DNA from: Rhodobacter sp.
Lineage (GTDB): Bacteria; Pseudomonadota; Alphaproteobacteria; Rhodobacterales; Rhodobacteraceae
NCBI GenBank assembly: GCA_013824045.1
Contig: PNND01000274.1
Location: 1 to 9,097 of the forward strand
Direction: 5' to 3'
DNA length: 9,097 bases
Both the position numbers and the translations under genes were made by a program. Of the stretch, positions 1 through 6,411 are shown in pieces; the stretch's first letter is position 1; every line of letters starts with the position of its first letter. The notes under the pieces are model-generated. The model saw only the letters and a program-made list of their open reading frames with translations. It was not told the DNA's origin and ran no database searches.

Positions 1-888
1 GACCGCGACCGCCGCCTGCGCCGCGATGTAACCCGCGCGCAGGATGGGCAGACCGGGCTCGCCTGTTTCGATGCCTGGGCCGAAGAACTGGTCCAGACCG
101 GCTATCTGCACAATCACGCGCGGATGTGGTTCGCCTCGATCTGGATCTTCACGCTCGGCCTGCCATGGCGGCTTGGCGCGGATTTCTTCTACCGCCACCT
201 GCTCGATGGCGACGCTGCCTCCAACACGCTGGGCTGGCGCTGGGCGGCGGGCCTGCACACACGCGGCAAACCCTATCCCGCCCGCGCCGACAACATCGCC
301 ACTTTCACCCAAGGCCGCTTCACCCCGCGCCCCACCGATCTGGCCGAGGTTACCGAAGGGCTGGAGTCGACCGAACCCGACGGCCTGCCCTCTGTGCTGC
401 CCCTGCGCGCCGTGGCCCCGCCGCAGACAGGCAAGCCCACCGCCCTGCTGATCACCGATGAGGATTGCCGGATCGAAGACTTCGACCTTTCCGCGCTGGA
501 CATCTGCGCAGCTGCCACGCTTACCGCCAGCCACCTCCGCTCCCCCCTCACCGTGGCCGAGGCCGTGACGGAGTTTGAAACGCAGGCGCTGGCCGATACG
601 GCCACCCGCGCGGGTGTCTCCCCTACCGCGCTCAGTGCCGATCACCCGGACATTCTGGCAAAATGGGCCGCGCAAAATGCCGCCACAGAGATTGTCACGC
701 CCTATATCACCCGTGGCCCCCTGCAGGAGTGGATGACTGATGCCGCGCCCTATCTGGCCCAGCGCGGCATCGTCCTGACGGAATGGCAACGCGACTGGGA
801 CCGCGCCATCTGGCCCCATGCCACGGCGGGCTTCTTCAAGGTGAAACAGCAAATCCCCCATATCCTGAACCAGATGGTGCCTGCATGA
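1..888 (+). CDS. Photolyase/cryptochrome-like FAD-binding protein, 3' part
   Basis: The frame is open from base 1, so the N-terminus is missing; 295 residues and the stop are visible. In window numbering, TGYLHNHARMW (residues 33-43) and DGDAASNTLGWRW (69-81) match the FAD-binding helical domain of DNA photolyases and cryptochromes (compare the HN..RM and DGD.A.N.GW.W blocks of class I enzymes). The family uses FAD to repair pyrimidine dimers in light or to sense light. After about residue 110 the similarity to classical enzymes stops, and some 180 further residues follow with an alpha/beta look (hydrophobic strands around TALLIT at 144-149, conserved-looking end GFFKVKQQIP). Classical class I enzymes carry their antenna alpha/beta domain at the N-terminus, so this tail is unusual. 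The stop overlaps the next start as ATGA. Repair activity versus a photosensory role cannot be decided, and the true start lies outside the window. Confidence 0.85.
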   Translation, partial: DRDRRLRRDVTRAQDGQTGLACFDAWAEELVQTGYLHNHARMWFASIWIFTLGLPWRLGADFFYRHLLDGDAASNTLGWRWAAGLHTRGKPYPARADNIATFTQGRFTPRPTDLAEVTEGLESTEPDGLPSVLPLRAVAPPQTGKPTALLITDEDCRIEDFDLSALDICAAATLTASHLRSPLTVAEAVTEFETQALADTATRAGVSPTALSADHPDILAKWAAQNAATEIVTPYITRGPLQEWMTDAAPYLAQRGIVLTEWQRDWDRAIWPHATAGFFKVKQQIPHILNQMVPA

Positions 889-1820
889 TCCCCGTCGCCA
901 TCATCGGGGCCGGCATGGCCGGGCTGGCCTGCGCGCGGCATCTTGCGCAGGCAGGGCACGCTCCCGTCATCTTCGACAAGGGGCGCGGCATCGGCGGCCG
1001 CCTCGCCACACGCCGCGCGGATGGCCTGCAATTCGATCACGGCGCGCAATATGTGAACGCCCACACGCCGGGCTTTGCCGCGCTGTTGGCCGAACTCGCC
1101 TATAGCGGGGCCACAGCACCTTGGCAGGATGAAACGGGTCGCACCCACACGGTCGGCACCCCCGGCATGGCGTCCCTCGCCAAGGCGATGGCCACTGGCC
1201 TGACCATTCATCAGAACGCGCAGGTCACCGCGATCACGCAAAGTGGCGAGGGCTGGCGCTTGCGCATCGGCGATATCGACCACCTCGCCGCCCGTGTCGT
1301 CGTCACCGTCCCCGCGCCGCAGGTTGCCCCGCTTCTGGGACAGGATCATCCTTTGGCTGCGGCCCTCTCCGCCGTTCGTCTTGCCCCCTGCCTTACACTC
1401 ATGGCGGCAATCCGTGCGCCTGCCCCGTTCATCACCCACAACCAGCCCGACGACGATCTGGCCTGGATCGCGCAAGACAGCAGCAAGCCGGGCCGCCCCA
1501 CTGGCGATGCCACCCTTTGGGTCGCACAGGCCAGCCCCGCCTTCAGCCAGCACCATCTGGAAAAAGGCCCCGTCGAAATCACGGCGTTGATGCTGCCCCT
1601 CCTGTGCGAACGCTTGGGAGCAAACCCAAACGCCGTCACCCATGCCGCCGCCCATCGCTGGCGCTATGCCCGCGTCACCGCGCCTCTAGGGCAGCCCTTC
1701 CTCGCCACGCCCGATGCCACACTCTACCTCGGCGGTGACTGGTGCCTTGGCCCAAGGGTCGAGGCCGCATGGACTAGCGGCACCGCCATCGCCAGCGACA
1801 CGCTGGCCCACGTCGCATGA
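885..1820 (+). CDS. Renalase-like FAD/NAD(P)-dependent oxidoreductase
   Basis: A protein of 311 residues. The N-terminus holds a dinucleotide-binding fold, VAIIGAGMAGLACA (residues 4-17), then the acidic strand end VIFDK (28-32) and RGIGGRLATRR (34-44), the arginine-rich block typical of renalase and related amine-oxidase-fold flavoproteins. DHGAQY (51-56), HRWRYAR (257-263) and the C-terminal FAD motif YLGGDWCLGPRVEAAWTSG (281-299) complete the family pattern, at the usual length. Bacterial renalases reoxidise wrongly reduced or isomeric NAD(P)H, but many relatives have unknown substrates, so only the cofactor fold is secure. No signal peptide is seen, so it should be cytosolic. The chosen ATG overlaps the upstream TGA (ATGA); starting earlier would run about 100 bases into the photolyase gene. 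No clear Shine-Dalgarno sequence precedes it, which fits translational coupling. Confidence 0.88.
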   Translation: MIPVAIIGAGMAGLACARHLAQAGHAPVIFDKGRGIGGRLATRRADGLQFDHGAQYVNAHTPGFAALLAELAYSGATAPWQDETGRTHTVGTPGMASLAKAMATGLTIHQNAQVTAITQSGEGWRLRIGDIDHLAARVVVTVPAPQVAPLLGQDHPLAAALSAVRLAPCLTLMAAIRAPAPFITHNQPDDDLAWIAQDSSKPGRPTGDATLWVAQASPAFSQHHLEKGPVEITALMLPLLCERLGANPNAVTHAAAHRWRYARVTAPLGQPFLATPDATLYLGGDWCLGPRVEAAWTSGTAIASDTLAHVA

Positions 1821-2638
1821 TCGCCGACCCCCGCATCGCGCGCCTGCTGGCGCTGATCCGCGCGGCATTGAACCCGCCAGCGGGGGCCGGGCGTATCGCG
1901 CTGGCGCTGACCCTCGGGATCATTTGCCATACGGTCTTTGCGCTGGCCGTTCTGGCGATGATCGTCGCCATGTTCTTCGGCCTCAGCCAAAGCTTCGGTA
2001 CCGTGCCATGGCCATGGGCCATCCTCGCCAACGCAGCCCTGATCGCGCAATTCCCGCTGGCCCATTCGCTCTTGCTCACTGGCCCCGGCGGGCGCTTGCT
2101 CGCCCGTCTGATCCCCGGCCCCCACGGCCAGACGCTGGCCACCACCACCTATGCCATCATCGCCTCGGCCCAACTCCTCGCGCTCTTCACACTCTGGACG
2201 CCATCGGGAATCATCTGGTGGCAAGCCGAAGGTATGGCGCTTTGGCTCATCACCGCCGCCTATGCAGCAAGCTGGCTCTTGCTCCTCAAGGCCAGTTTCG
2301 ATGCCGGGGCCGAAGTGCAATCGGGCGCCCTGGGCTGGATGTCCCTGATGGCGCGCATCCGCCCCATCTTTCCCGACATGCCGACCGAAGGCCTCTTCCG
2401 CATCATCCGCCAGCCGATCTATGTGGCCTTCGCCCTCACGCTCTGGACCGTCCCCGTCTGGACCCCGGATCAACTGGCCCTCGCCCTCAACTACACCGCC
2501 TATTGCCTCTTTGCCCCCCGGCTCAAGGAACGCCGCTTCGCCGCCCGCTATGGCGACCGGTTCTTGCGCTACCGCGCCCGTGTCCCCTATGCCCTGCCCC
2601 GCCGCATTCCCGCCAAGGACCACACCCATGCGCAATGA
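1817..2638 (+). CDS. Membrane methyltransferase, isoprenylcysteine/NnrU/MddA-like
   Basis: A 273-residue protein with about five or six hydrophobic segments (roughly residues 25-58, 66-86, 112-128, 138-160 and 198-234). The C-terminal part carries the signature of the isoprenylcysteine O-methyltransferase superfamily: IIRQPIYVAF (196-205, usually RHP.Y.GF), then ERRFAARYGDRFLRYRARVP (238-257). These blocks form the SAM site in the family. The spacing of AHS (82-84), TTTYAIIAS (109-117) and the KASFD segment (158-162) resembles methanethiol S-methyltransferase (MddA) and NnrU-like proteins more than eukaryotic Icmt, but the MddA FDLFGL block is not intact and His is replaced by Gln in the RHP motif. 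The acceptor (thiol, lipid or quinone-like) is unknown. The start overlaps the previous stop as ATGA, and the 3' end overlaps the next gene by 11 bases. Confidence 0.82.
   Translation: MIADPRIARLLALIRAALNPPAGAGRIALALTLGIICHTVFALAVLAMIVAMFFGLSQSFGTVPWPWAILANAALIAQFPLAHSLLLTGPGGRLLARLIPGPHGQTLATTTYAIIASAQLLALFTLWTPSGIIWWQAEGMALWLITAAYAASWLLLLKASFDAGAEVQSGALGWMSLMARIRPIFPDMPTEGLFRIIRQPIYVAFALTLWTVPVWTPDQLALALNYTAYCLFAPRLKERRFAARYGDRFLRYRARVPYALPRRIPAKDHTHAQ
2615..2619 (+). promoter_or_regulatory. Ribosome binding site AAGGA for the UbiG-like gene
   Basis: AAGGA lies inside the end of the upstream membrane methyltransferase gene, 8 bases before the ATG at 2628. It supports that start, and with it the 11-base gene overlap, over any start further upstream in the same open frame. 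Confidence 0.6.
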
Positions 2639-3332
2639 CCTCACGATCTATGACCGCGTCGCCGATCGCTGGTGGTCGGACGATATCCGCTGGGTCCGTA
2701 CGCTGAAAAACCTCGTCCCCGGCCGTCTGGCATGGTTCGACACGCACATCGACTGGCAGGGCAAGGATGTGCTGGATCTGGGCTGCGCCGGGGGTTTCAT
2801 GGCCGAGGCCATGGCCCTGCGCGGCGCCAACGTTACCGGTATCGACCCGGCCGCCGAGGCGATCGAGGCCGCCCGCCGCCACGCCCGCGCCTCCGATCTC
2901 CGCATCGGCTATGATGTGGGCGTGGGTGAGGCGCTGCCCTATGATGGGCAGGCTTTCGATGCCGTGGTCTGCGTCGATGTTCTGGAACATGTCAGTGACC
3001 TGAACCGCGTGCTGGCCGAGGTAACGCGCGTCCTGCGCCCCGGCGGCCTGTTCCTGTTCGACACGATCAACCGCAATCCACTGGCCCGTCTGGCCACGAT
3101 CACCGTGGCCGAGGATATCCTGCGCCTCTTGCCGCGCGGCACGCACGACCCGACCCTGTTCATCAAACCGCGCGAGCTACGCCGCGCCCTGACCGGCGCG
3201 GGGCTGGTCCCCGGCCCCGTCACAGGGCTTGGCCCGCGCGGGGTAAACCGCCGGCTGGACCTGACCTTCGGCCCCTTGCCCCTGACCGCGATCCTTTACA
3301 TGGGGATCGCGCGAAAGCCGCTGACCGCGTGA
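2628..3332 (+). CDS. UbiG-like SAM-dependent O-methyltransferase
   Basis: A soluble class I SAM methyltransferase of 234 residues. Motif I is VLDLGCAGGFMAE (48-60), the acidic residue binding the SAM ribose is Asp73 in TGIDP, motif II is DAVVCVDVLEHV (111-122) and motif III is LRPGGLFLFDT (136-146). AEDILRLLPRGTHD (161-174) followed by FIKPREL (178-184) is the characteristic UbiG segment; UbiG catalyses both O-methylations of ubiquinone synthesis. The N-terminus (YDRVADRWWSDDIRW, 8-22) keeps the WW of UbiG but lacks the usual GKF.PLH stretch, so it may be a paralogue acting on another quinol or phenolic acceptor, with the housekeeping ubiG elsewhere. It is the last gene of the coupled four-gene operon and abuts the convergent ABC gene without a spacer. 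Confidence 0.85.
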   Translation: MRNDLTIYDRVADRWWSDDIRWVRTLKNLVPGRLAWFDTHIDWQGKDVLDLGCAGGFMAEAMALRGANVTGIDPAAEAIEAARRHARASDLRIGYDVGVGEALPYDGQAFDAVVCVDVLEHVSDLNRVLAEVTRVLRPGGLFLFDTINRNPLARLATITVAEDILRLLPRGTHDPTLFIKPRELRRALTGAGLVPGPVTGLGPRGVNRRLDLTFGPLPLTAILYMGIARKPLTA

Positions 3333-4094
3333 TCAGGCGGCGTCCTGCCCGCCCTTCACCCCGGTGATGTAGCTGACGATATCGTTGCCATCGGTTTCAT
3401 CCTTCCGCAGGCTGGCAACGATCCGGCCCCGGCGGAACACCACAATCCTGTCCACCAACTCAATCACCTGCCGCAGATTGTGCGAGATCAGCACCAAAGG
3501 CACCCCCCGCTCCTTCAACCCCCGAATAATGTTCTCAACCTGCGCGGTTTCCTGCACGCCCAGCGCGGCGGTCGGCTCATCCATGATCACCAGCTTGGAT
3601 GCAAAGGCCGCCGTGCGCGCGATGGATACGCATTGCCGCTGCCCGCCGCTCATGTTGCGGATCGGATTGTCGACATTGGGGATCTTTACTGCCGTGGTCT
3701 TCAGCGCCTCCAACGTGCGCTCCCGCATAGCCTTGCGGTCAAGGATGGAAAACGGCCCCAGCCGGAACCGGAACAACTCCCGCCCCAGAAACAGGTTCGA
3801 CGGCACATCCAGATCATCGGCCAGCGCCAGCGTCTGAAACACGGTTTCAATCCCGGCTTCCCGCGCCTCCAAAGGCCCCGCGAAATTCACCTCGCGCCCA
3901 TCAAAGAATATCTGCCCCGCGCTTTTCTGCTCCACCGCCGTGATCTGGCGCACGAAGGTGGATTTCCCCGCCCCGTTATCGCCCACCACCGCCACATGTT
4001 CGCCCTTGCGCAGGATGAAATTGGCATCCTCCAGCGCATGCACCCCGCCATAGCGCTTGGTCAGCCCGCGCGTCTCCAGAACGATGTCATCCAT
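3333..4094 (-). CDS. Sugar ABC transporter ATP-binding protein, short FrcA type
   Basis: The 253-residue ATPase of the import system; it powers uptake by hydrolysing ATP at the inner face of the membrane. All nucleotide-binding elements are intact: Walker A GDNGAGKST (38-46), Q-loop Gln87, signature MSGGQ (148-152), Walker B LVIMDEP with Glu173, and H-loop His205. It has one ABC domain, like FrcA of the fructose/ribose/mannose system, not the tandem domain of about 500 residues found in RbsA or MglA, so two copies should form the dimer. SNLFLGRE (99-106) is typical of this subfamily. It starts 4 bases after the permease stop, preceded by a G-rich stretch (GGGGG) as a weak ribosome site. It is the last gene of the minus-strand locus, and its TGA directly abuts the TGA of the convergent methyltransferase gene. 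The substrate is set by the binding protein, not by this subunit. Confidence 0.95.
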   Translation of the reverse strand: MDDIVLETRGLTKRYGGVHALEDANFILRKGEHVAVVGDNGAGKSTFVRQITAVEQKSAGQIFFDGREVNFAGPLEAREAGIETVFQTLALADDLDVPSNLFLGRELFRFRLGPFSILDRKAMRERTLEALKTTAVKIPNVDNPIRNMSGGQRQCVSIARTAAFASKLVIMDEPTAALGVQETAQVENIIRGLKERGVPLVLISHNLRQVIELVDRIVVFRRGRIVASLRKDETDGNDIVSYITGVKGGQDAA

Positions 4095-4098
4095 CCGA

Positions 4099-5175
4099 TT
4101 ACCCCCGCACCCGGCCGCGTTGCCGCCATTGATCCAGAACCACCGCCGCCACGATGATGACGCCCTTCACCATTTCCTGATAATAGGCGTCCAGCTTCAG
4201 GAAGGTGAAACCCGAGATGATCACCCCAAAGATCAGCGCCCCAAGCACGGTGCCGAGGATCGACCCGCGCCCGCCCGCAAGGGAAACGCCGCCGATCACC
4301 GCCATGGCAATGGCGTCGAGTTCATACATCACCCCCATGCCGGCCTGCGCGGTCAGGTTCCGGGACGACAGCACCACCGCCGCCAGCGCGGCCAGCATAC
4401 CGGCGATGGTATAAACCAGCACCTTGTGGGCGTTGACATTGATACCCGACATCCGCGCCGCGGCCTCGTTCGAGCCGATGGCATAGCAGTGCTTGCCATA
4501 GCGGGTATAGGTCATCACGCAATGGAACAGGATCGCCAGCGCCATGAAGATCAGCACCGGGTTCATGCCCTGGCCGATGGCGGCGTATTGTTCTGTGGGG
4601 AAGGAGATGGGGTTGCCCTTGGACCACCATTTCGCCGCGCCCCGCGCGGTGACCATCATGCCCAGCGTGGCGATGAAGGGGGGAATGCGGGTATAGGCGA
4701 TCAAGGCCCCGTTGATGAACCCCGCCGCCAGCCCGCAGGCAAGGCCCACCAACACCGGCACGAGGATCGGCAGGTCCATCAGGCCTTCGCCGAAGATGGC
4801 CTTGGGATTCGGGTTTCCGTTCACCATCGCCGTCTGGGCAAAGCTCATGGTCACCATGGCGGTGACGCCGACGATGGAGCCCGACGACAGGTCAATCCCG
4901 CCGGTAATGATGACCTGCGTCACGCCCAGCGCGATGATCCCCACGATGGATACCTGCAGGATGATGATCGACAGCCGCTGATTGTTGAACAGCGTGTCCA
5001 CATTCTCGCGCGTGTTGAACAGGAAGCTGTCGCCAAGGAACAACCGCCCGATCAGTTCAAAGGCGACAACGATCACCACCAGCGCCAGAAACACGTTCAG
5101 TTCCTGCGGGCGCTCTTTCTTGCGCGGGTCGTATTTCAGCCCGCCCAGCCCATGCGATGCCTCTGACACGGCCAT
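4099..5175 (-). CDS. Sugar ABC transporter permease (BPD_transp_2 family)
   Basis: A 358-residue polytopic inner-membrane protein forming the translocation path, of the RbsC/FrcC/XylH type. A basic cytoplasmic N-terminus (KYDPRKKERPQEL) precedes about eight to ten hydrophobic helices. GVTQVIITGGIDLSSGSIVG is the family signature (compare GGIDLSVGS), and GSNEAAARMSGINV is the cytoplasmic loop that contacts the ATPase. The start is placed at the ATG at 5173-5175 (MAVSEASHG), which follows GGGAGGGG almost directly. A longer frame beginning with TTG at 5229 would begin at the foot of the intercistronic hairpin and has no ribosome site. The gene lies between the binding-protein and ATPase genes in the frcBCA-like order. 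The hairpin upstream suggests that it is expressed less than the binding protein. Confidence 0.93.
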   Translation of the reverse strand: MAVSEASHGLGGLKYDPRKKERPQELNVFLALVVIVVAFELIGRLFLGDSFLFNTRENVDTLFNNQRLSIIILQVSIVGIIALGVTQVIITGGIDLSSGSIVGVTAMVTMSFAQTAMVNGNPNPKAIFGEGLMDLPILVPVLVGLACGLAAGFINGALIAYTRIPPFIATLGMMVTARGAAKWWSKGNPISFPTEQYAAIGQGMNPVLIFMALAILFHCVMTYTRYGKHCYAIGSNEAAARMSGINVNAHKVLVYTIAGMLAALAAVVLSSRNLTAQAGMGVMYELDAIAMAVIGGVSLAGGRGSILGTVLGALIFGVIISGFTFLKLDAYYQEMVKGVIIVAAVVLDQWRQRGRVRG

Positions 5176-5227
5176 CCCCTCCCGAAGAATTCTGCTGCAA
5201 AGCTTCCCCCCGATACACTGCACCGGC

Positions 5228-5261
5228 AAGAAGAAAGGGGGCGGCCCGTCAAGGCCGCCCC
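5228..5261 (-). terminator. Intercistronic hairpin with U-rich tail (partial terminator)
   Basis: On the minus strand GGGGCGGCC pairs perfectly with GGCCGCCCC (9 bp, arms at 5253-5261 and 5238-5246) around a 6-base loop TTGACG, and is followed by CTTTCTTCTT. This is the layout of a Rho-independent terminator, but the U-tract is broken by C residues. It lies 16 bases after the binding-protein stop and 52 bases before the permease start. Partial termination or 3' protection here would give more binding-protein mRNA than transporter mRNA, as is common in ABC import operons. Confidence 0.75.
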
Positions 5262-5277
5262 GATCCGGTCAATGACC

Positions 5278-6219
5278 TCAGTTCTTGGCGAGGAAGTCGC
5301 CGATATTGGCCGGGGTCACCAGCTGGAACGGAATGTAAACCTTCTGCTCCACCGTTTCGCCCTTGGACAGCTTGATCGCCGCATCCAGTGCGCCTGCGCC
5401 CTGGCCTGCCGCATCCTGGAACACGGTGATGTCCAGATCGCCCGCCTGCATGGCCGCCAGTGCATCCTGCGTCGCGTCCACGCCGCTGACGATGACCGTG
5501 GCCATGTCGATGCCTGCCGCCTTCATCGCCTGAATGGACCCGATGGCCATTTCATCGTTGTTGGCGATGACACCATCAAACTCCGCCCCGGCCGACAGCC
5601 AGTTCGTCATCAGTGACTGCGCCTGATCGCGCGACCAGTTCGCCGTCTGCTGGTCGATCACGTTGATGGTCACAGGGCATTCACCCGCCTCGATCACATC
5701 ATAGATGTTCTGCGTGCGCTGCACGGCGGCCTGGTTCGACAATTCGCCCTGCAGGACATAGACATCCACCGCCGTCTCGCCCGCCTCGGCCCACAAACGG
5801 CAGGATTCCTTCACGCCCTTCGAACTTGAATCCGTCTCGTTCGATGCGACAAAGGCCTGATTGTCCGGCAGCGAGTCCACATTGATCGGCTGGCGGTTCA
5901 CATAGACCAGCGGCACGCCCGCCGCCGCCGCCGCATCCGACATGGCCTGCGTCGCATTGGTATCAACCGGGTTCACGATGATCGCGGCCACACCCGAGGC
6001 GATGAAATTGTTGATCTGGTCCAACTGCTTGGCCACATCATTCTGCGCATCTTCGACCTGCAGGTTCACACCCAGCGACTCGCCCTGCGCGATCATGCCG
6101 TTGCGCAGCACGGTCAGGAAGTTGTCGTCGAACGCTGCCATCGAAACCCCGATGTCCTGCGCCATGGCCGTCGTGCCCATCATGCAGGCAAAGCCTGCGG
6201 CGATAAGGGTTTTCTTCAT
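5278..6219 (-). CDS. Periplasmic sugar/cyclitol-binding protein (Peripla_BP_4)
   Basis: A 313-residue solute-binding protein of the ribose/inositol-binding class. A Sec signal peptide (MKKTLIAAGFACMMGTTAMA) is followed by Gln21 after an AMA cleavage site; Cys12 is not in a lipobox, so the mature protein should be soluble. The mature part begins with IGVSMAAFDDNFL (23-35), the first strand plus ligand loop of the family. NRQP (108-111), QTANWSRDQA (191-200), NNDEMAIGS (220-228) and SGVDATQDAL (245-254) are the usual ligand-wall segments. Two cysteines (140 and 181) could form a disulfide. The sequence resembles bacterial myo-inositol and rhizopine (MocB) binding proteins at least as well as ribose-binding ones, but substrate choice cannot be read safely. 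It has a strong ribosome site and its own 192-base upstream region with a perfect palindrome, so it probably has its own promoter. Confidence 0.93.
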   Translation of the reverse strand: MKKTLIAAGFACMMGTTAMAQDIGVSMAAFDDNFLTVLRNGMIAQGESLGVNLQVEDAQNDVAKQLDQINNFIASGVAAIIVNPVDTNATQAMSDAAAAAGVPLVYVNRQPINVDSLPDNQAFVASNETDSSSKGVKESCRLWAEAGETAVDVYVLQGELSNQAAVQRTQNIYDVIEAGECPVTINVIDQQTANWSRDQAQSLMTNWLSAGAEFDGVIANNDEMAIGSIQAMKAAGIDMATVIVSGVDATQDALAAMQAGDLDITVFQDAAGQGAGALDAAIKLSKGETVEQKVYIPFQLVTPANIGDFLAKN

Positions 6220-6225
6220 GTCTCT

Positions 6226-6233
6226 CTCCTCCC
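6226..6233 (-). promoter_or_regulatory. Strong ribosome binding site of the binding-protein gene
   Basis: On the minus strand GGGAGGAG lies 6 bases before the ATG at 6219. It is the best Shine-Dalgarno match in the window and fits the high expression expected of a periplasmic binding protein. Confidence 0.75.
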
Positions 6234-6244
6234 GGTTGATGCCC

Positions 6245-6258
6245 CCGTGACTTCACGG
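6245..6258 (-). repeat. Short inverted repeat in the leader of the binding-protein mRNA
   Basis: CCGTGA and TCACGG pair around two central bases, giving a 5-bp stem with a 4-base loop in RNA, 25 bases before the start codon and just outside the ribosome site. It may be a leader hairpin that affects mRNA stability. No other support is seen. Confidence 0.35.
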
Positions 6259-6350
6259 TGGGCGAAATCGTGTCGTCTTTCGCTTCGGTCTTCTTCTGGC
6301 AGCAGGCGTCCTCCACACCCGTCACCCAAGGCTGAGGGAGTTACCCCTCC

Positions 6351-6387
6351 TCGTCAACCAGTTTTTGCAACCGGTTGCAAATCGTCA
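6351..6387 (-). promoter_or_regulatory. Two TGACGA half-sites flanking the transporter operator
   Basis: TCGTCA occurs at 6351-6356 and 6382-6387 on the plus strand, that is TGACGA twice in the same orientation on the coding strand, 31 bases or about three helical turns apart. They bracket the palindrome at 6364-6381. The same hexamer makes up the palindrome before the isomerase gene and recurs before the regulator gene. The left copy contains TTGACG (coding strand), a possible -35 element, but no convincing -10 is seen at 16-18 bases. Confidence 0.5.
6364..6381. promoter_or_regulatory. Perfect 18-bp palindrome, LacI-type operator
   Basis: TTTGCAACCGGTTGCAAA is a perfect palindrome with a central CG, the classic form of LacI/GalR-family operators, in which the hinge helices intercalate at the central CpG. 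It lies between the isomerase stop and the binding-protein start, 145 bases before the latter. It probably controls the binding-protein and transporter promoter. Whether the neighbouring LacI-type protein or another regulator binds it is open, because the half-site differs from the TGACGA motif. Confidence 0.7.
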
Positions 6388-6411
6388 TCAAGGACCATCC
6401 TGCCCCCCTGC

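Noticed and set aside
750..2644. Long minus-strand open frames (750-1655 and 1724-2644)
   Set aside because: They lie opposite the renalase-like and membrane methyltransferase genes, which have family motifs and coupled starts. The antisense products show only low-complexity GC-driven composition.
1714..2706. A 330-codon plus-strand frame overlapping two methyltransferase genes
   Set aside because: Its product is Pro/Arg/His-rich with no motif, and the other plus-strand frame encodes the ICMT-like signature.
3336..3353. A possible terminator hairpin (GGCGG with CCGCC) at the convergent junction
   Set aside because: The stem is only 5 bp with an 8-base loop, has no real U-tract and lies inside the ATPase coding region.
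4057..5166. A 369-codon plus-strand open frame opposite the permease gene
   Set aside because: It is rich in His, Arg, Asp and Gln with no recognisable domain, which is typical of the antisense of a GC-rich membrane-protein gene. The opposite strand gives a clear permease.
5176..5229. A longer permease starting at the TTG at 5229
   Set aside because: The extension has no ribosome site and begins at the foot of the hairpin. The ATG at 5175 follows a G/A-rich ribosome site and gives the expected N-terminus.
6160..6219. Lipoprotein signal in the binding protein because of Cys12
   Set aside because: The residues before the cysteine (GFA) do not form a lipobox, and a normal AMA cleavage site follows at residues 18-20.
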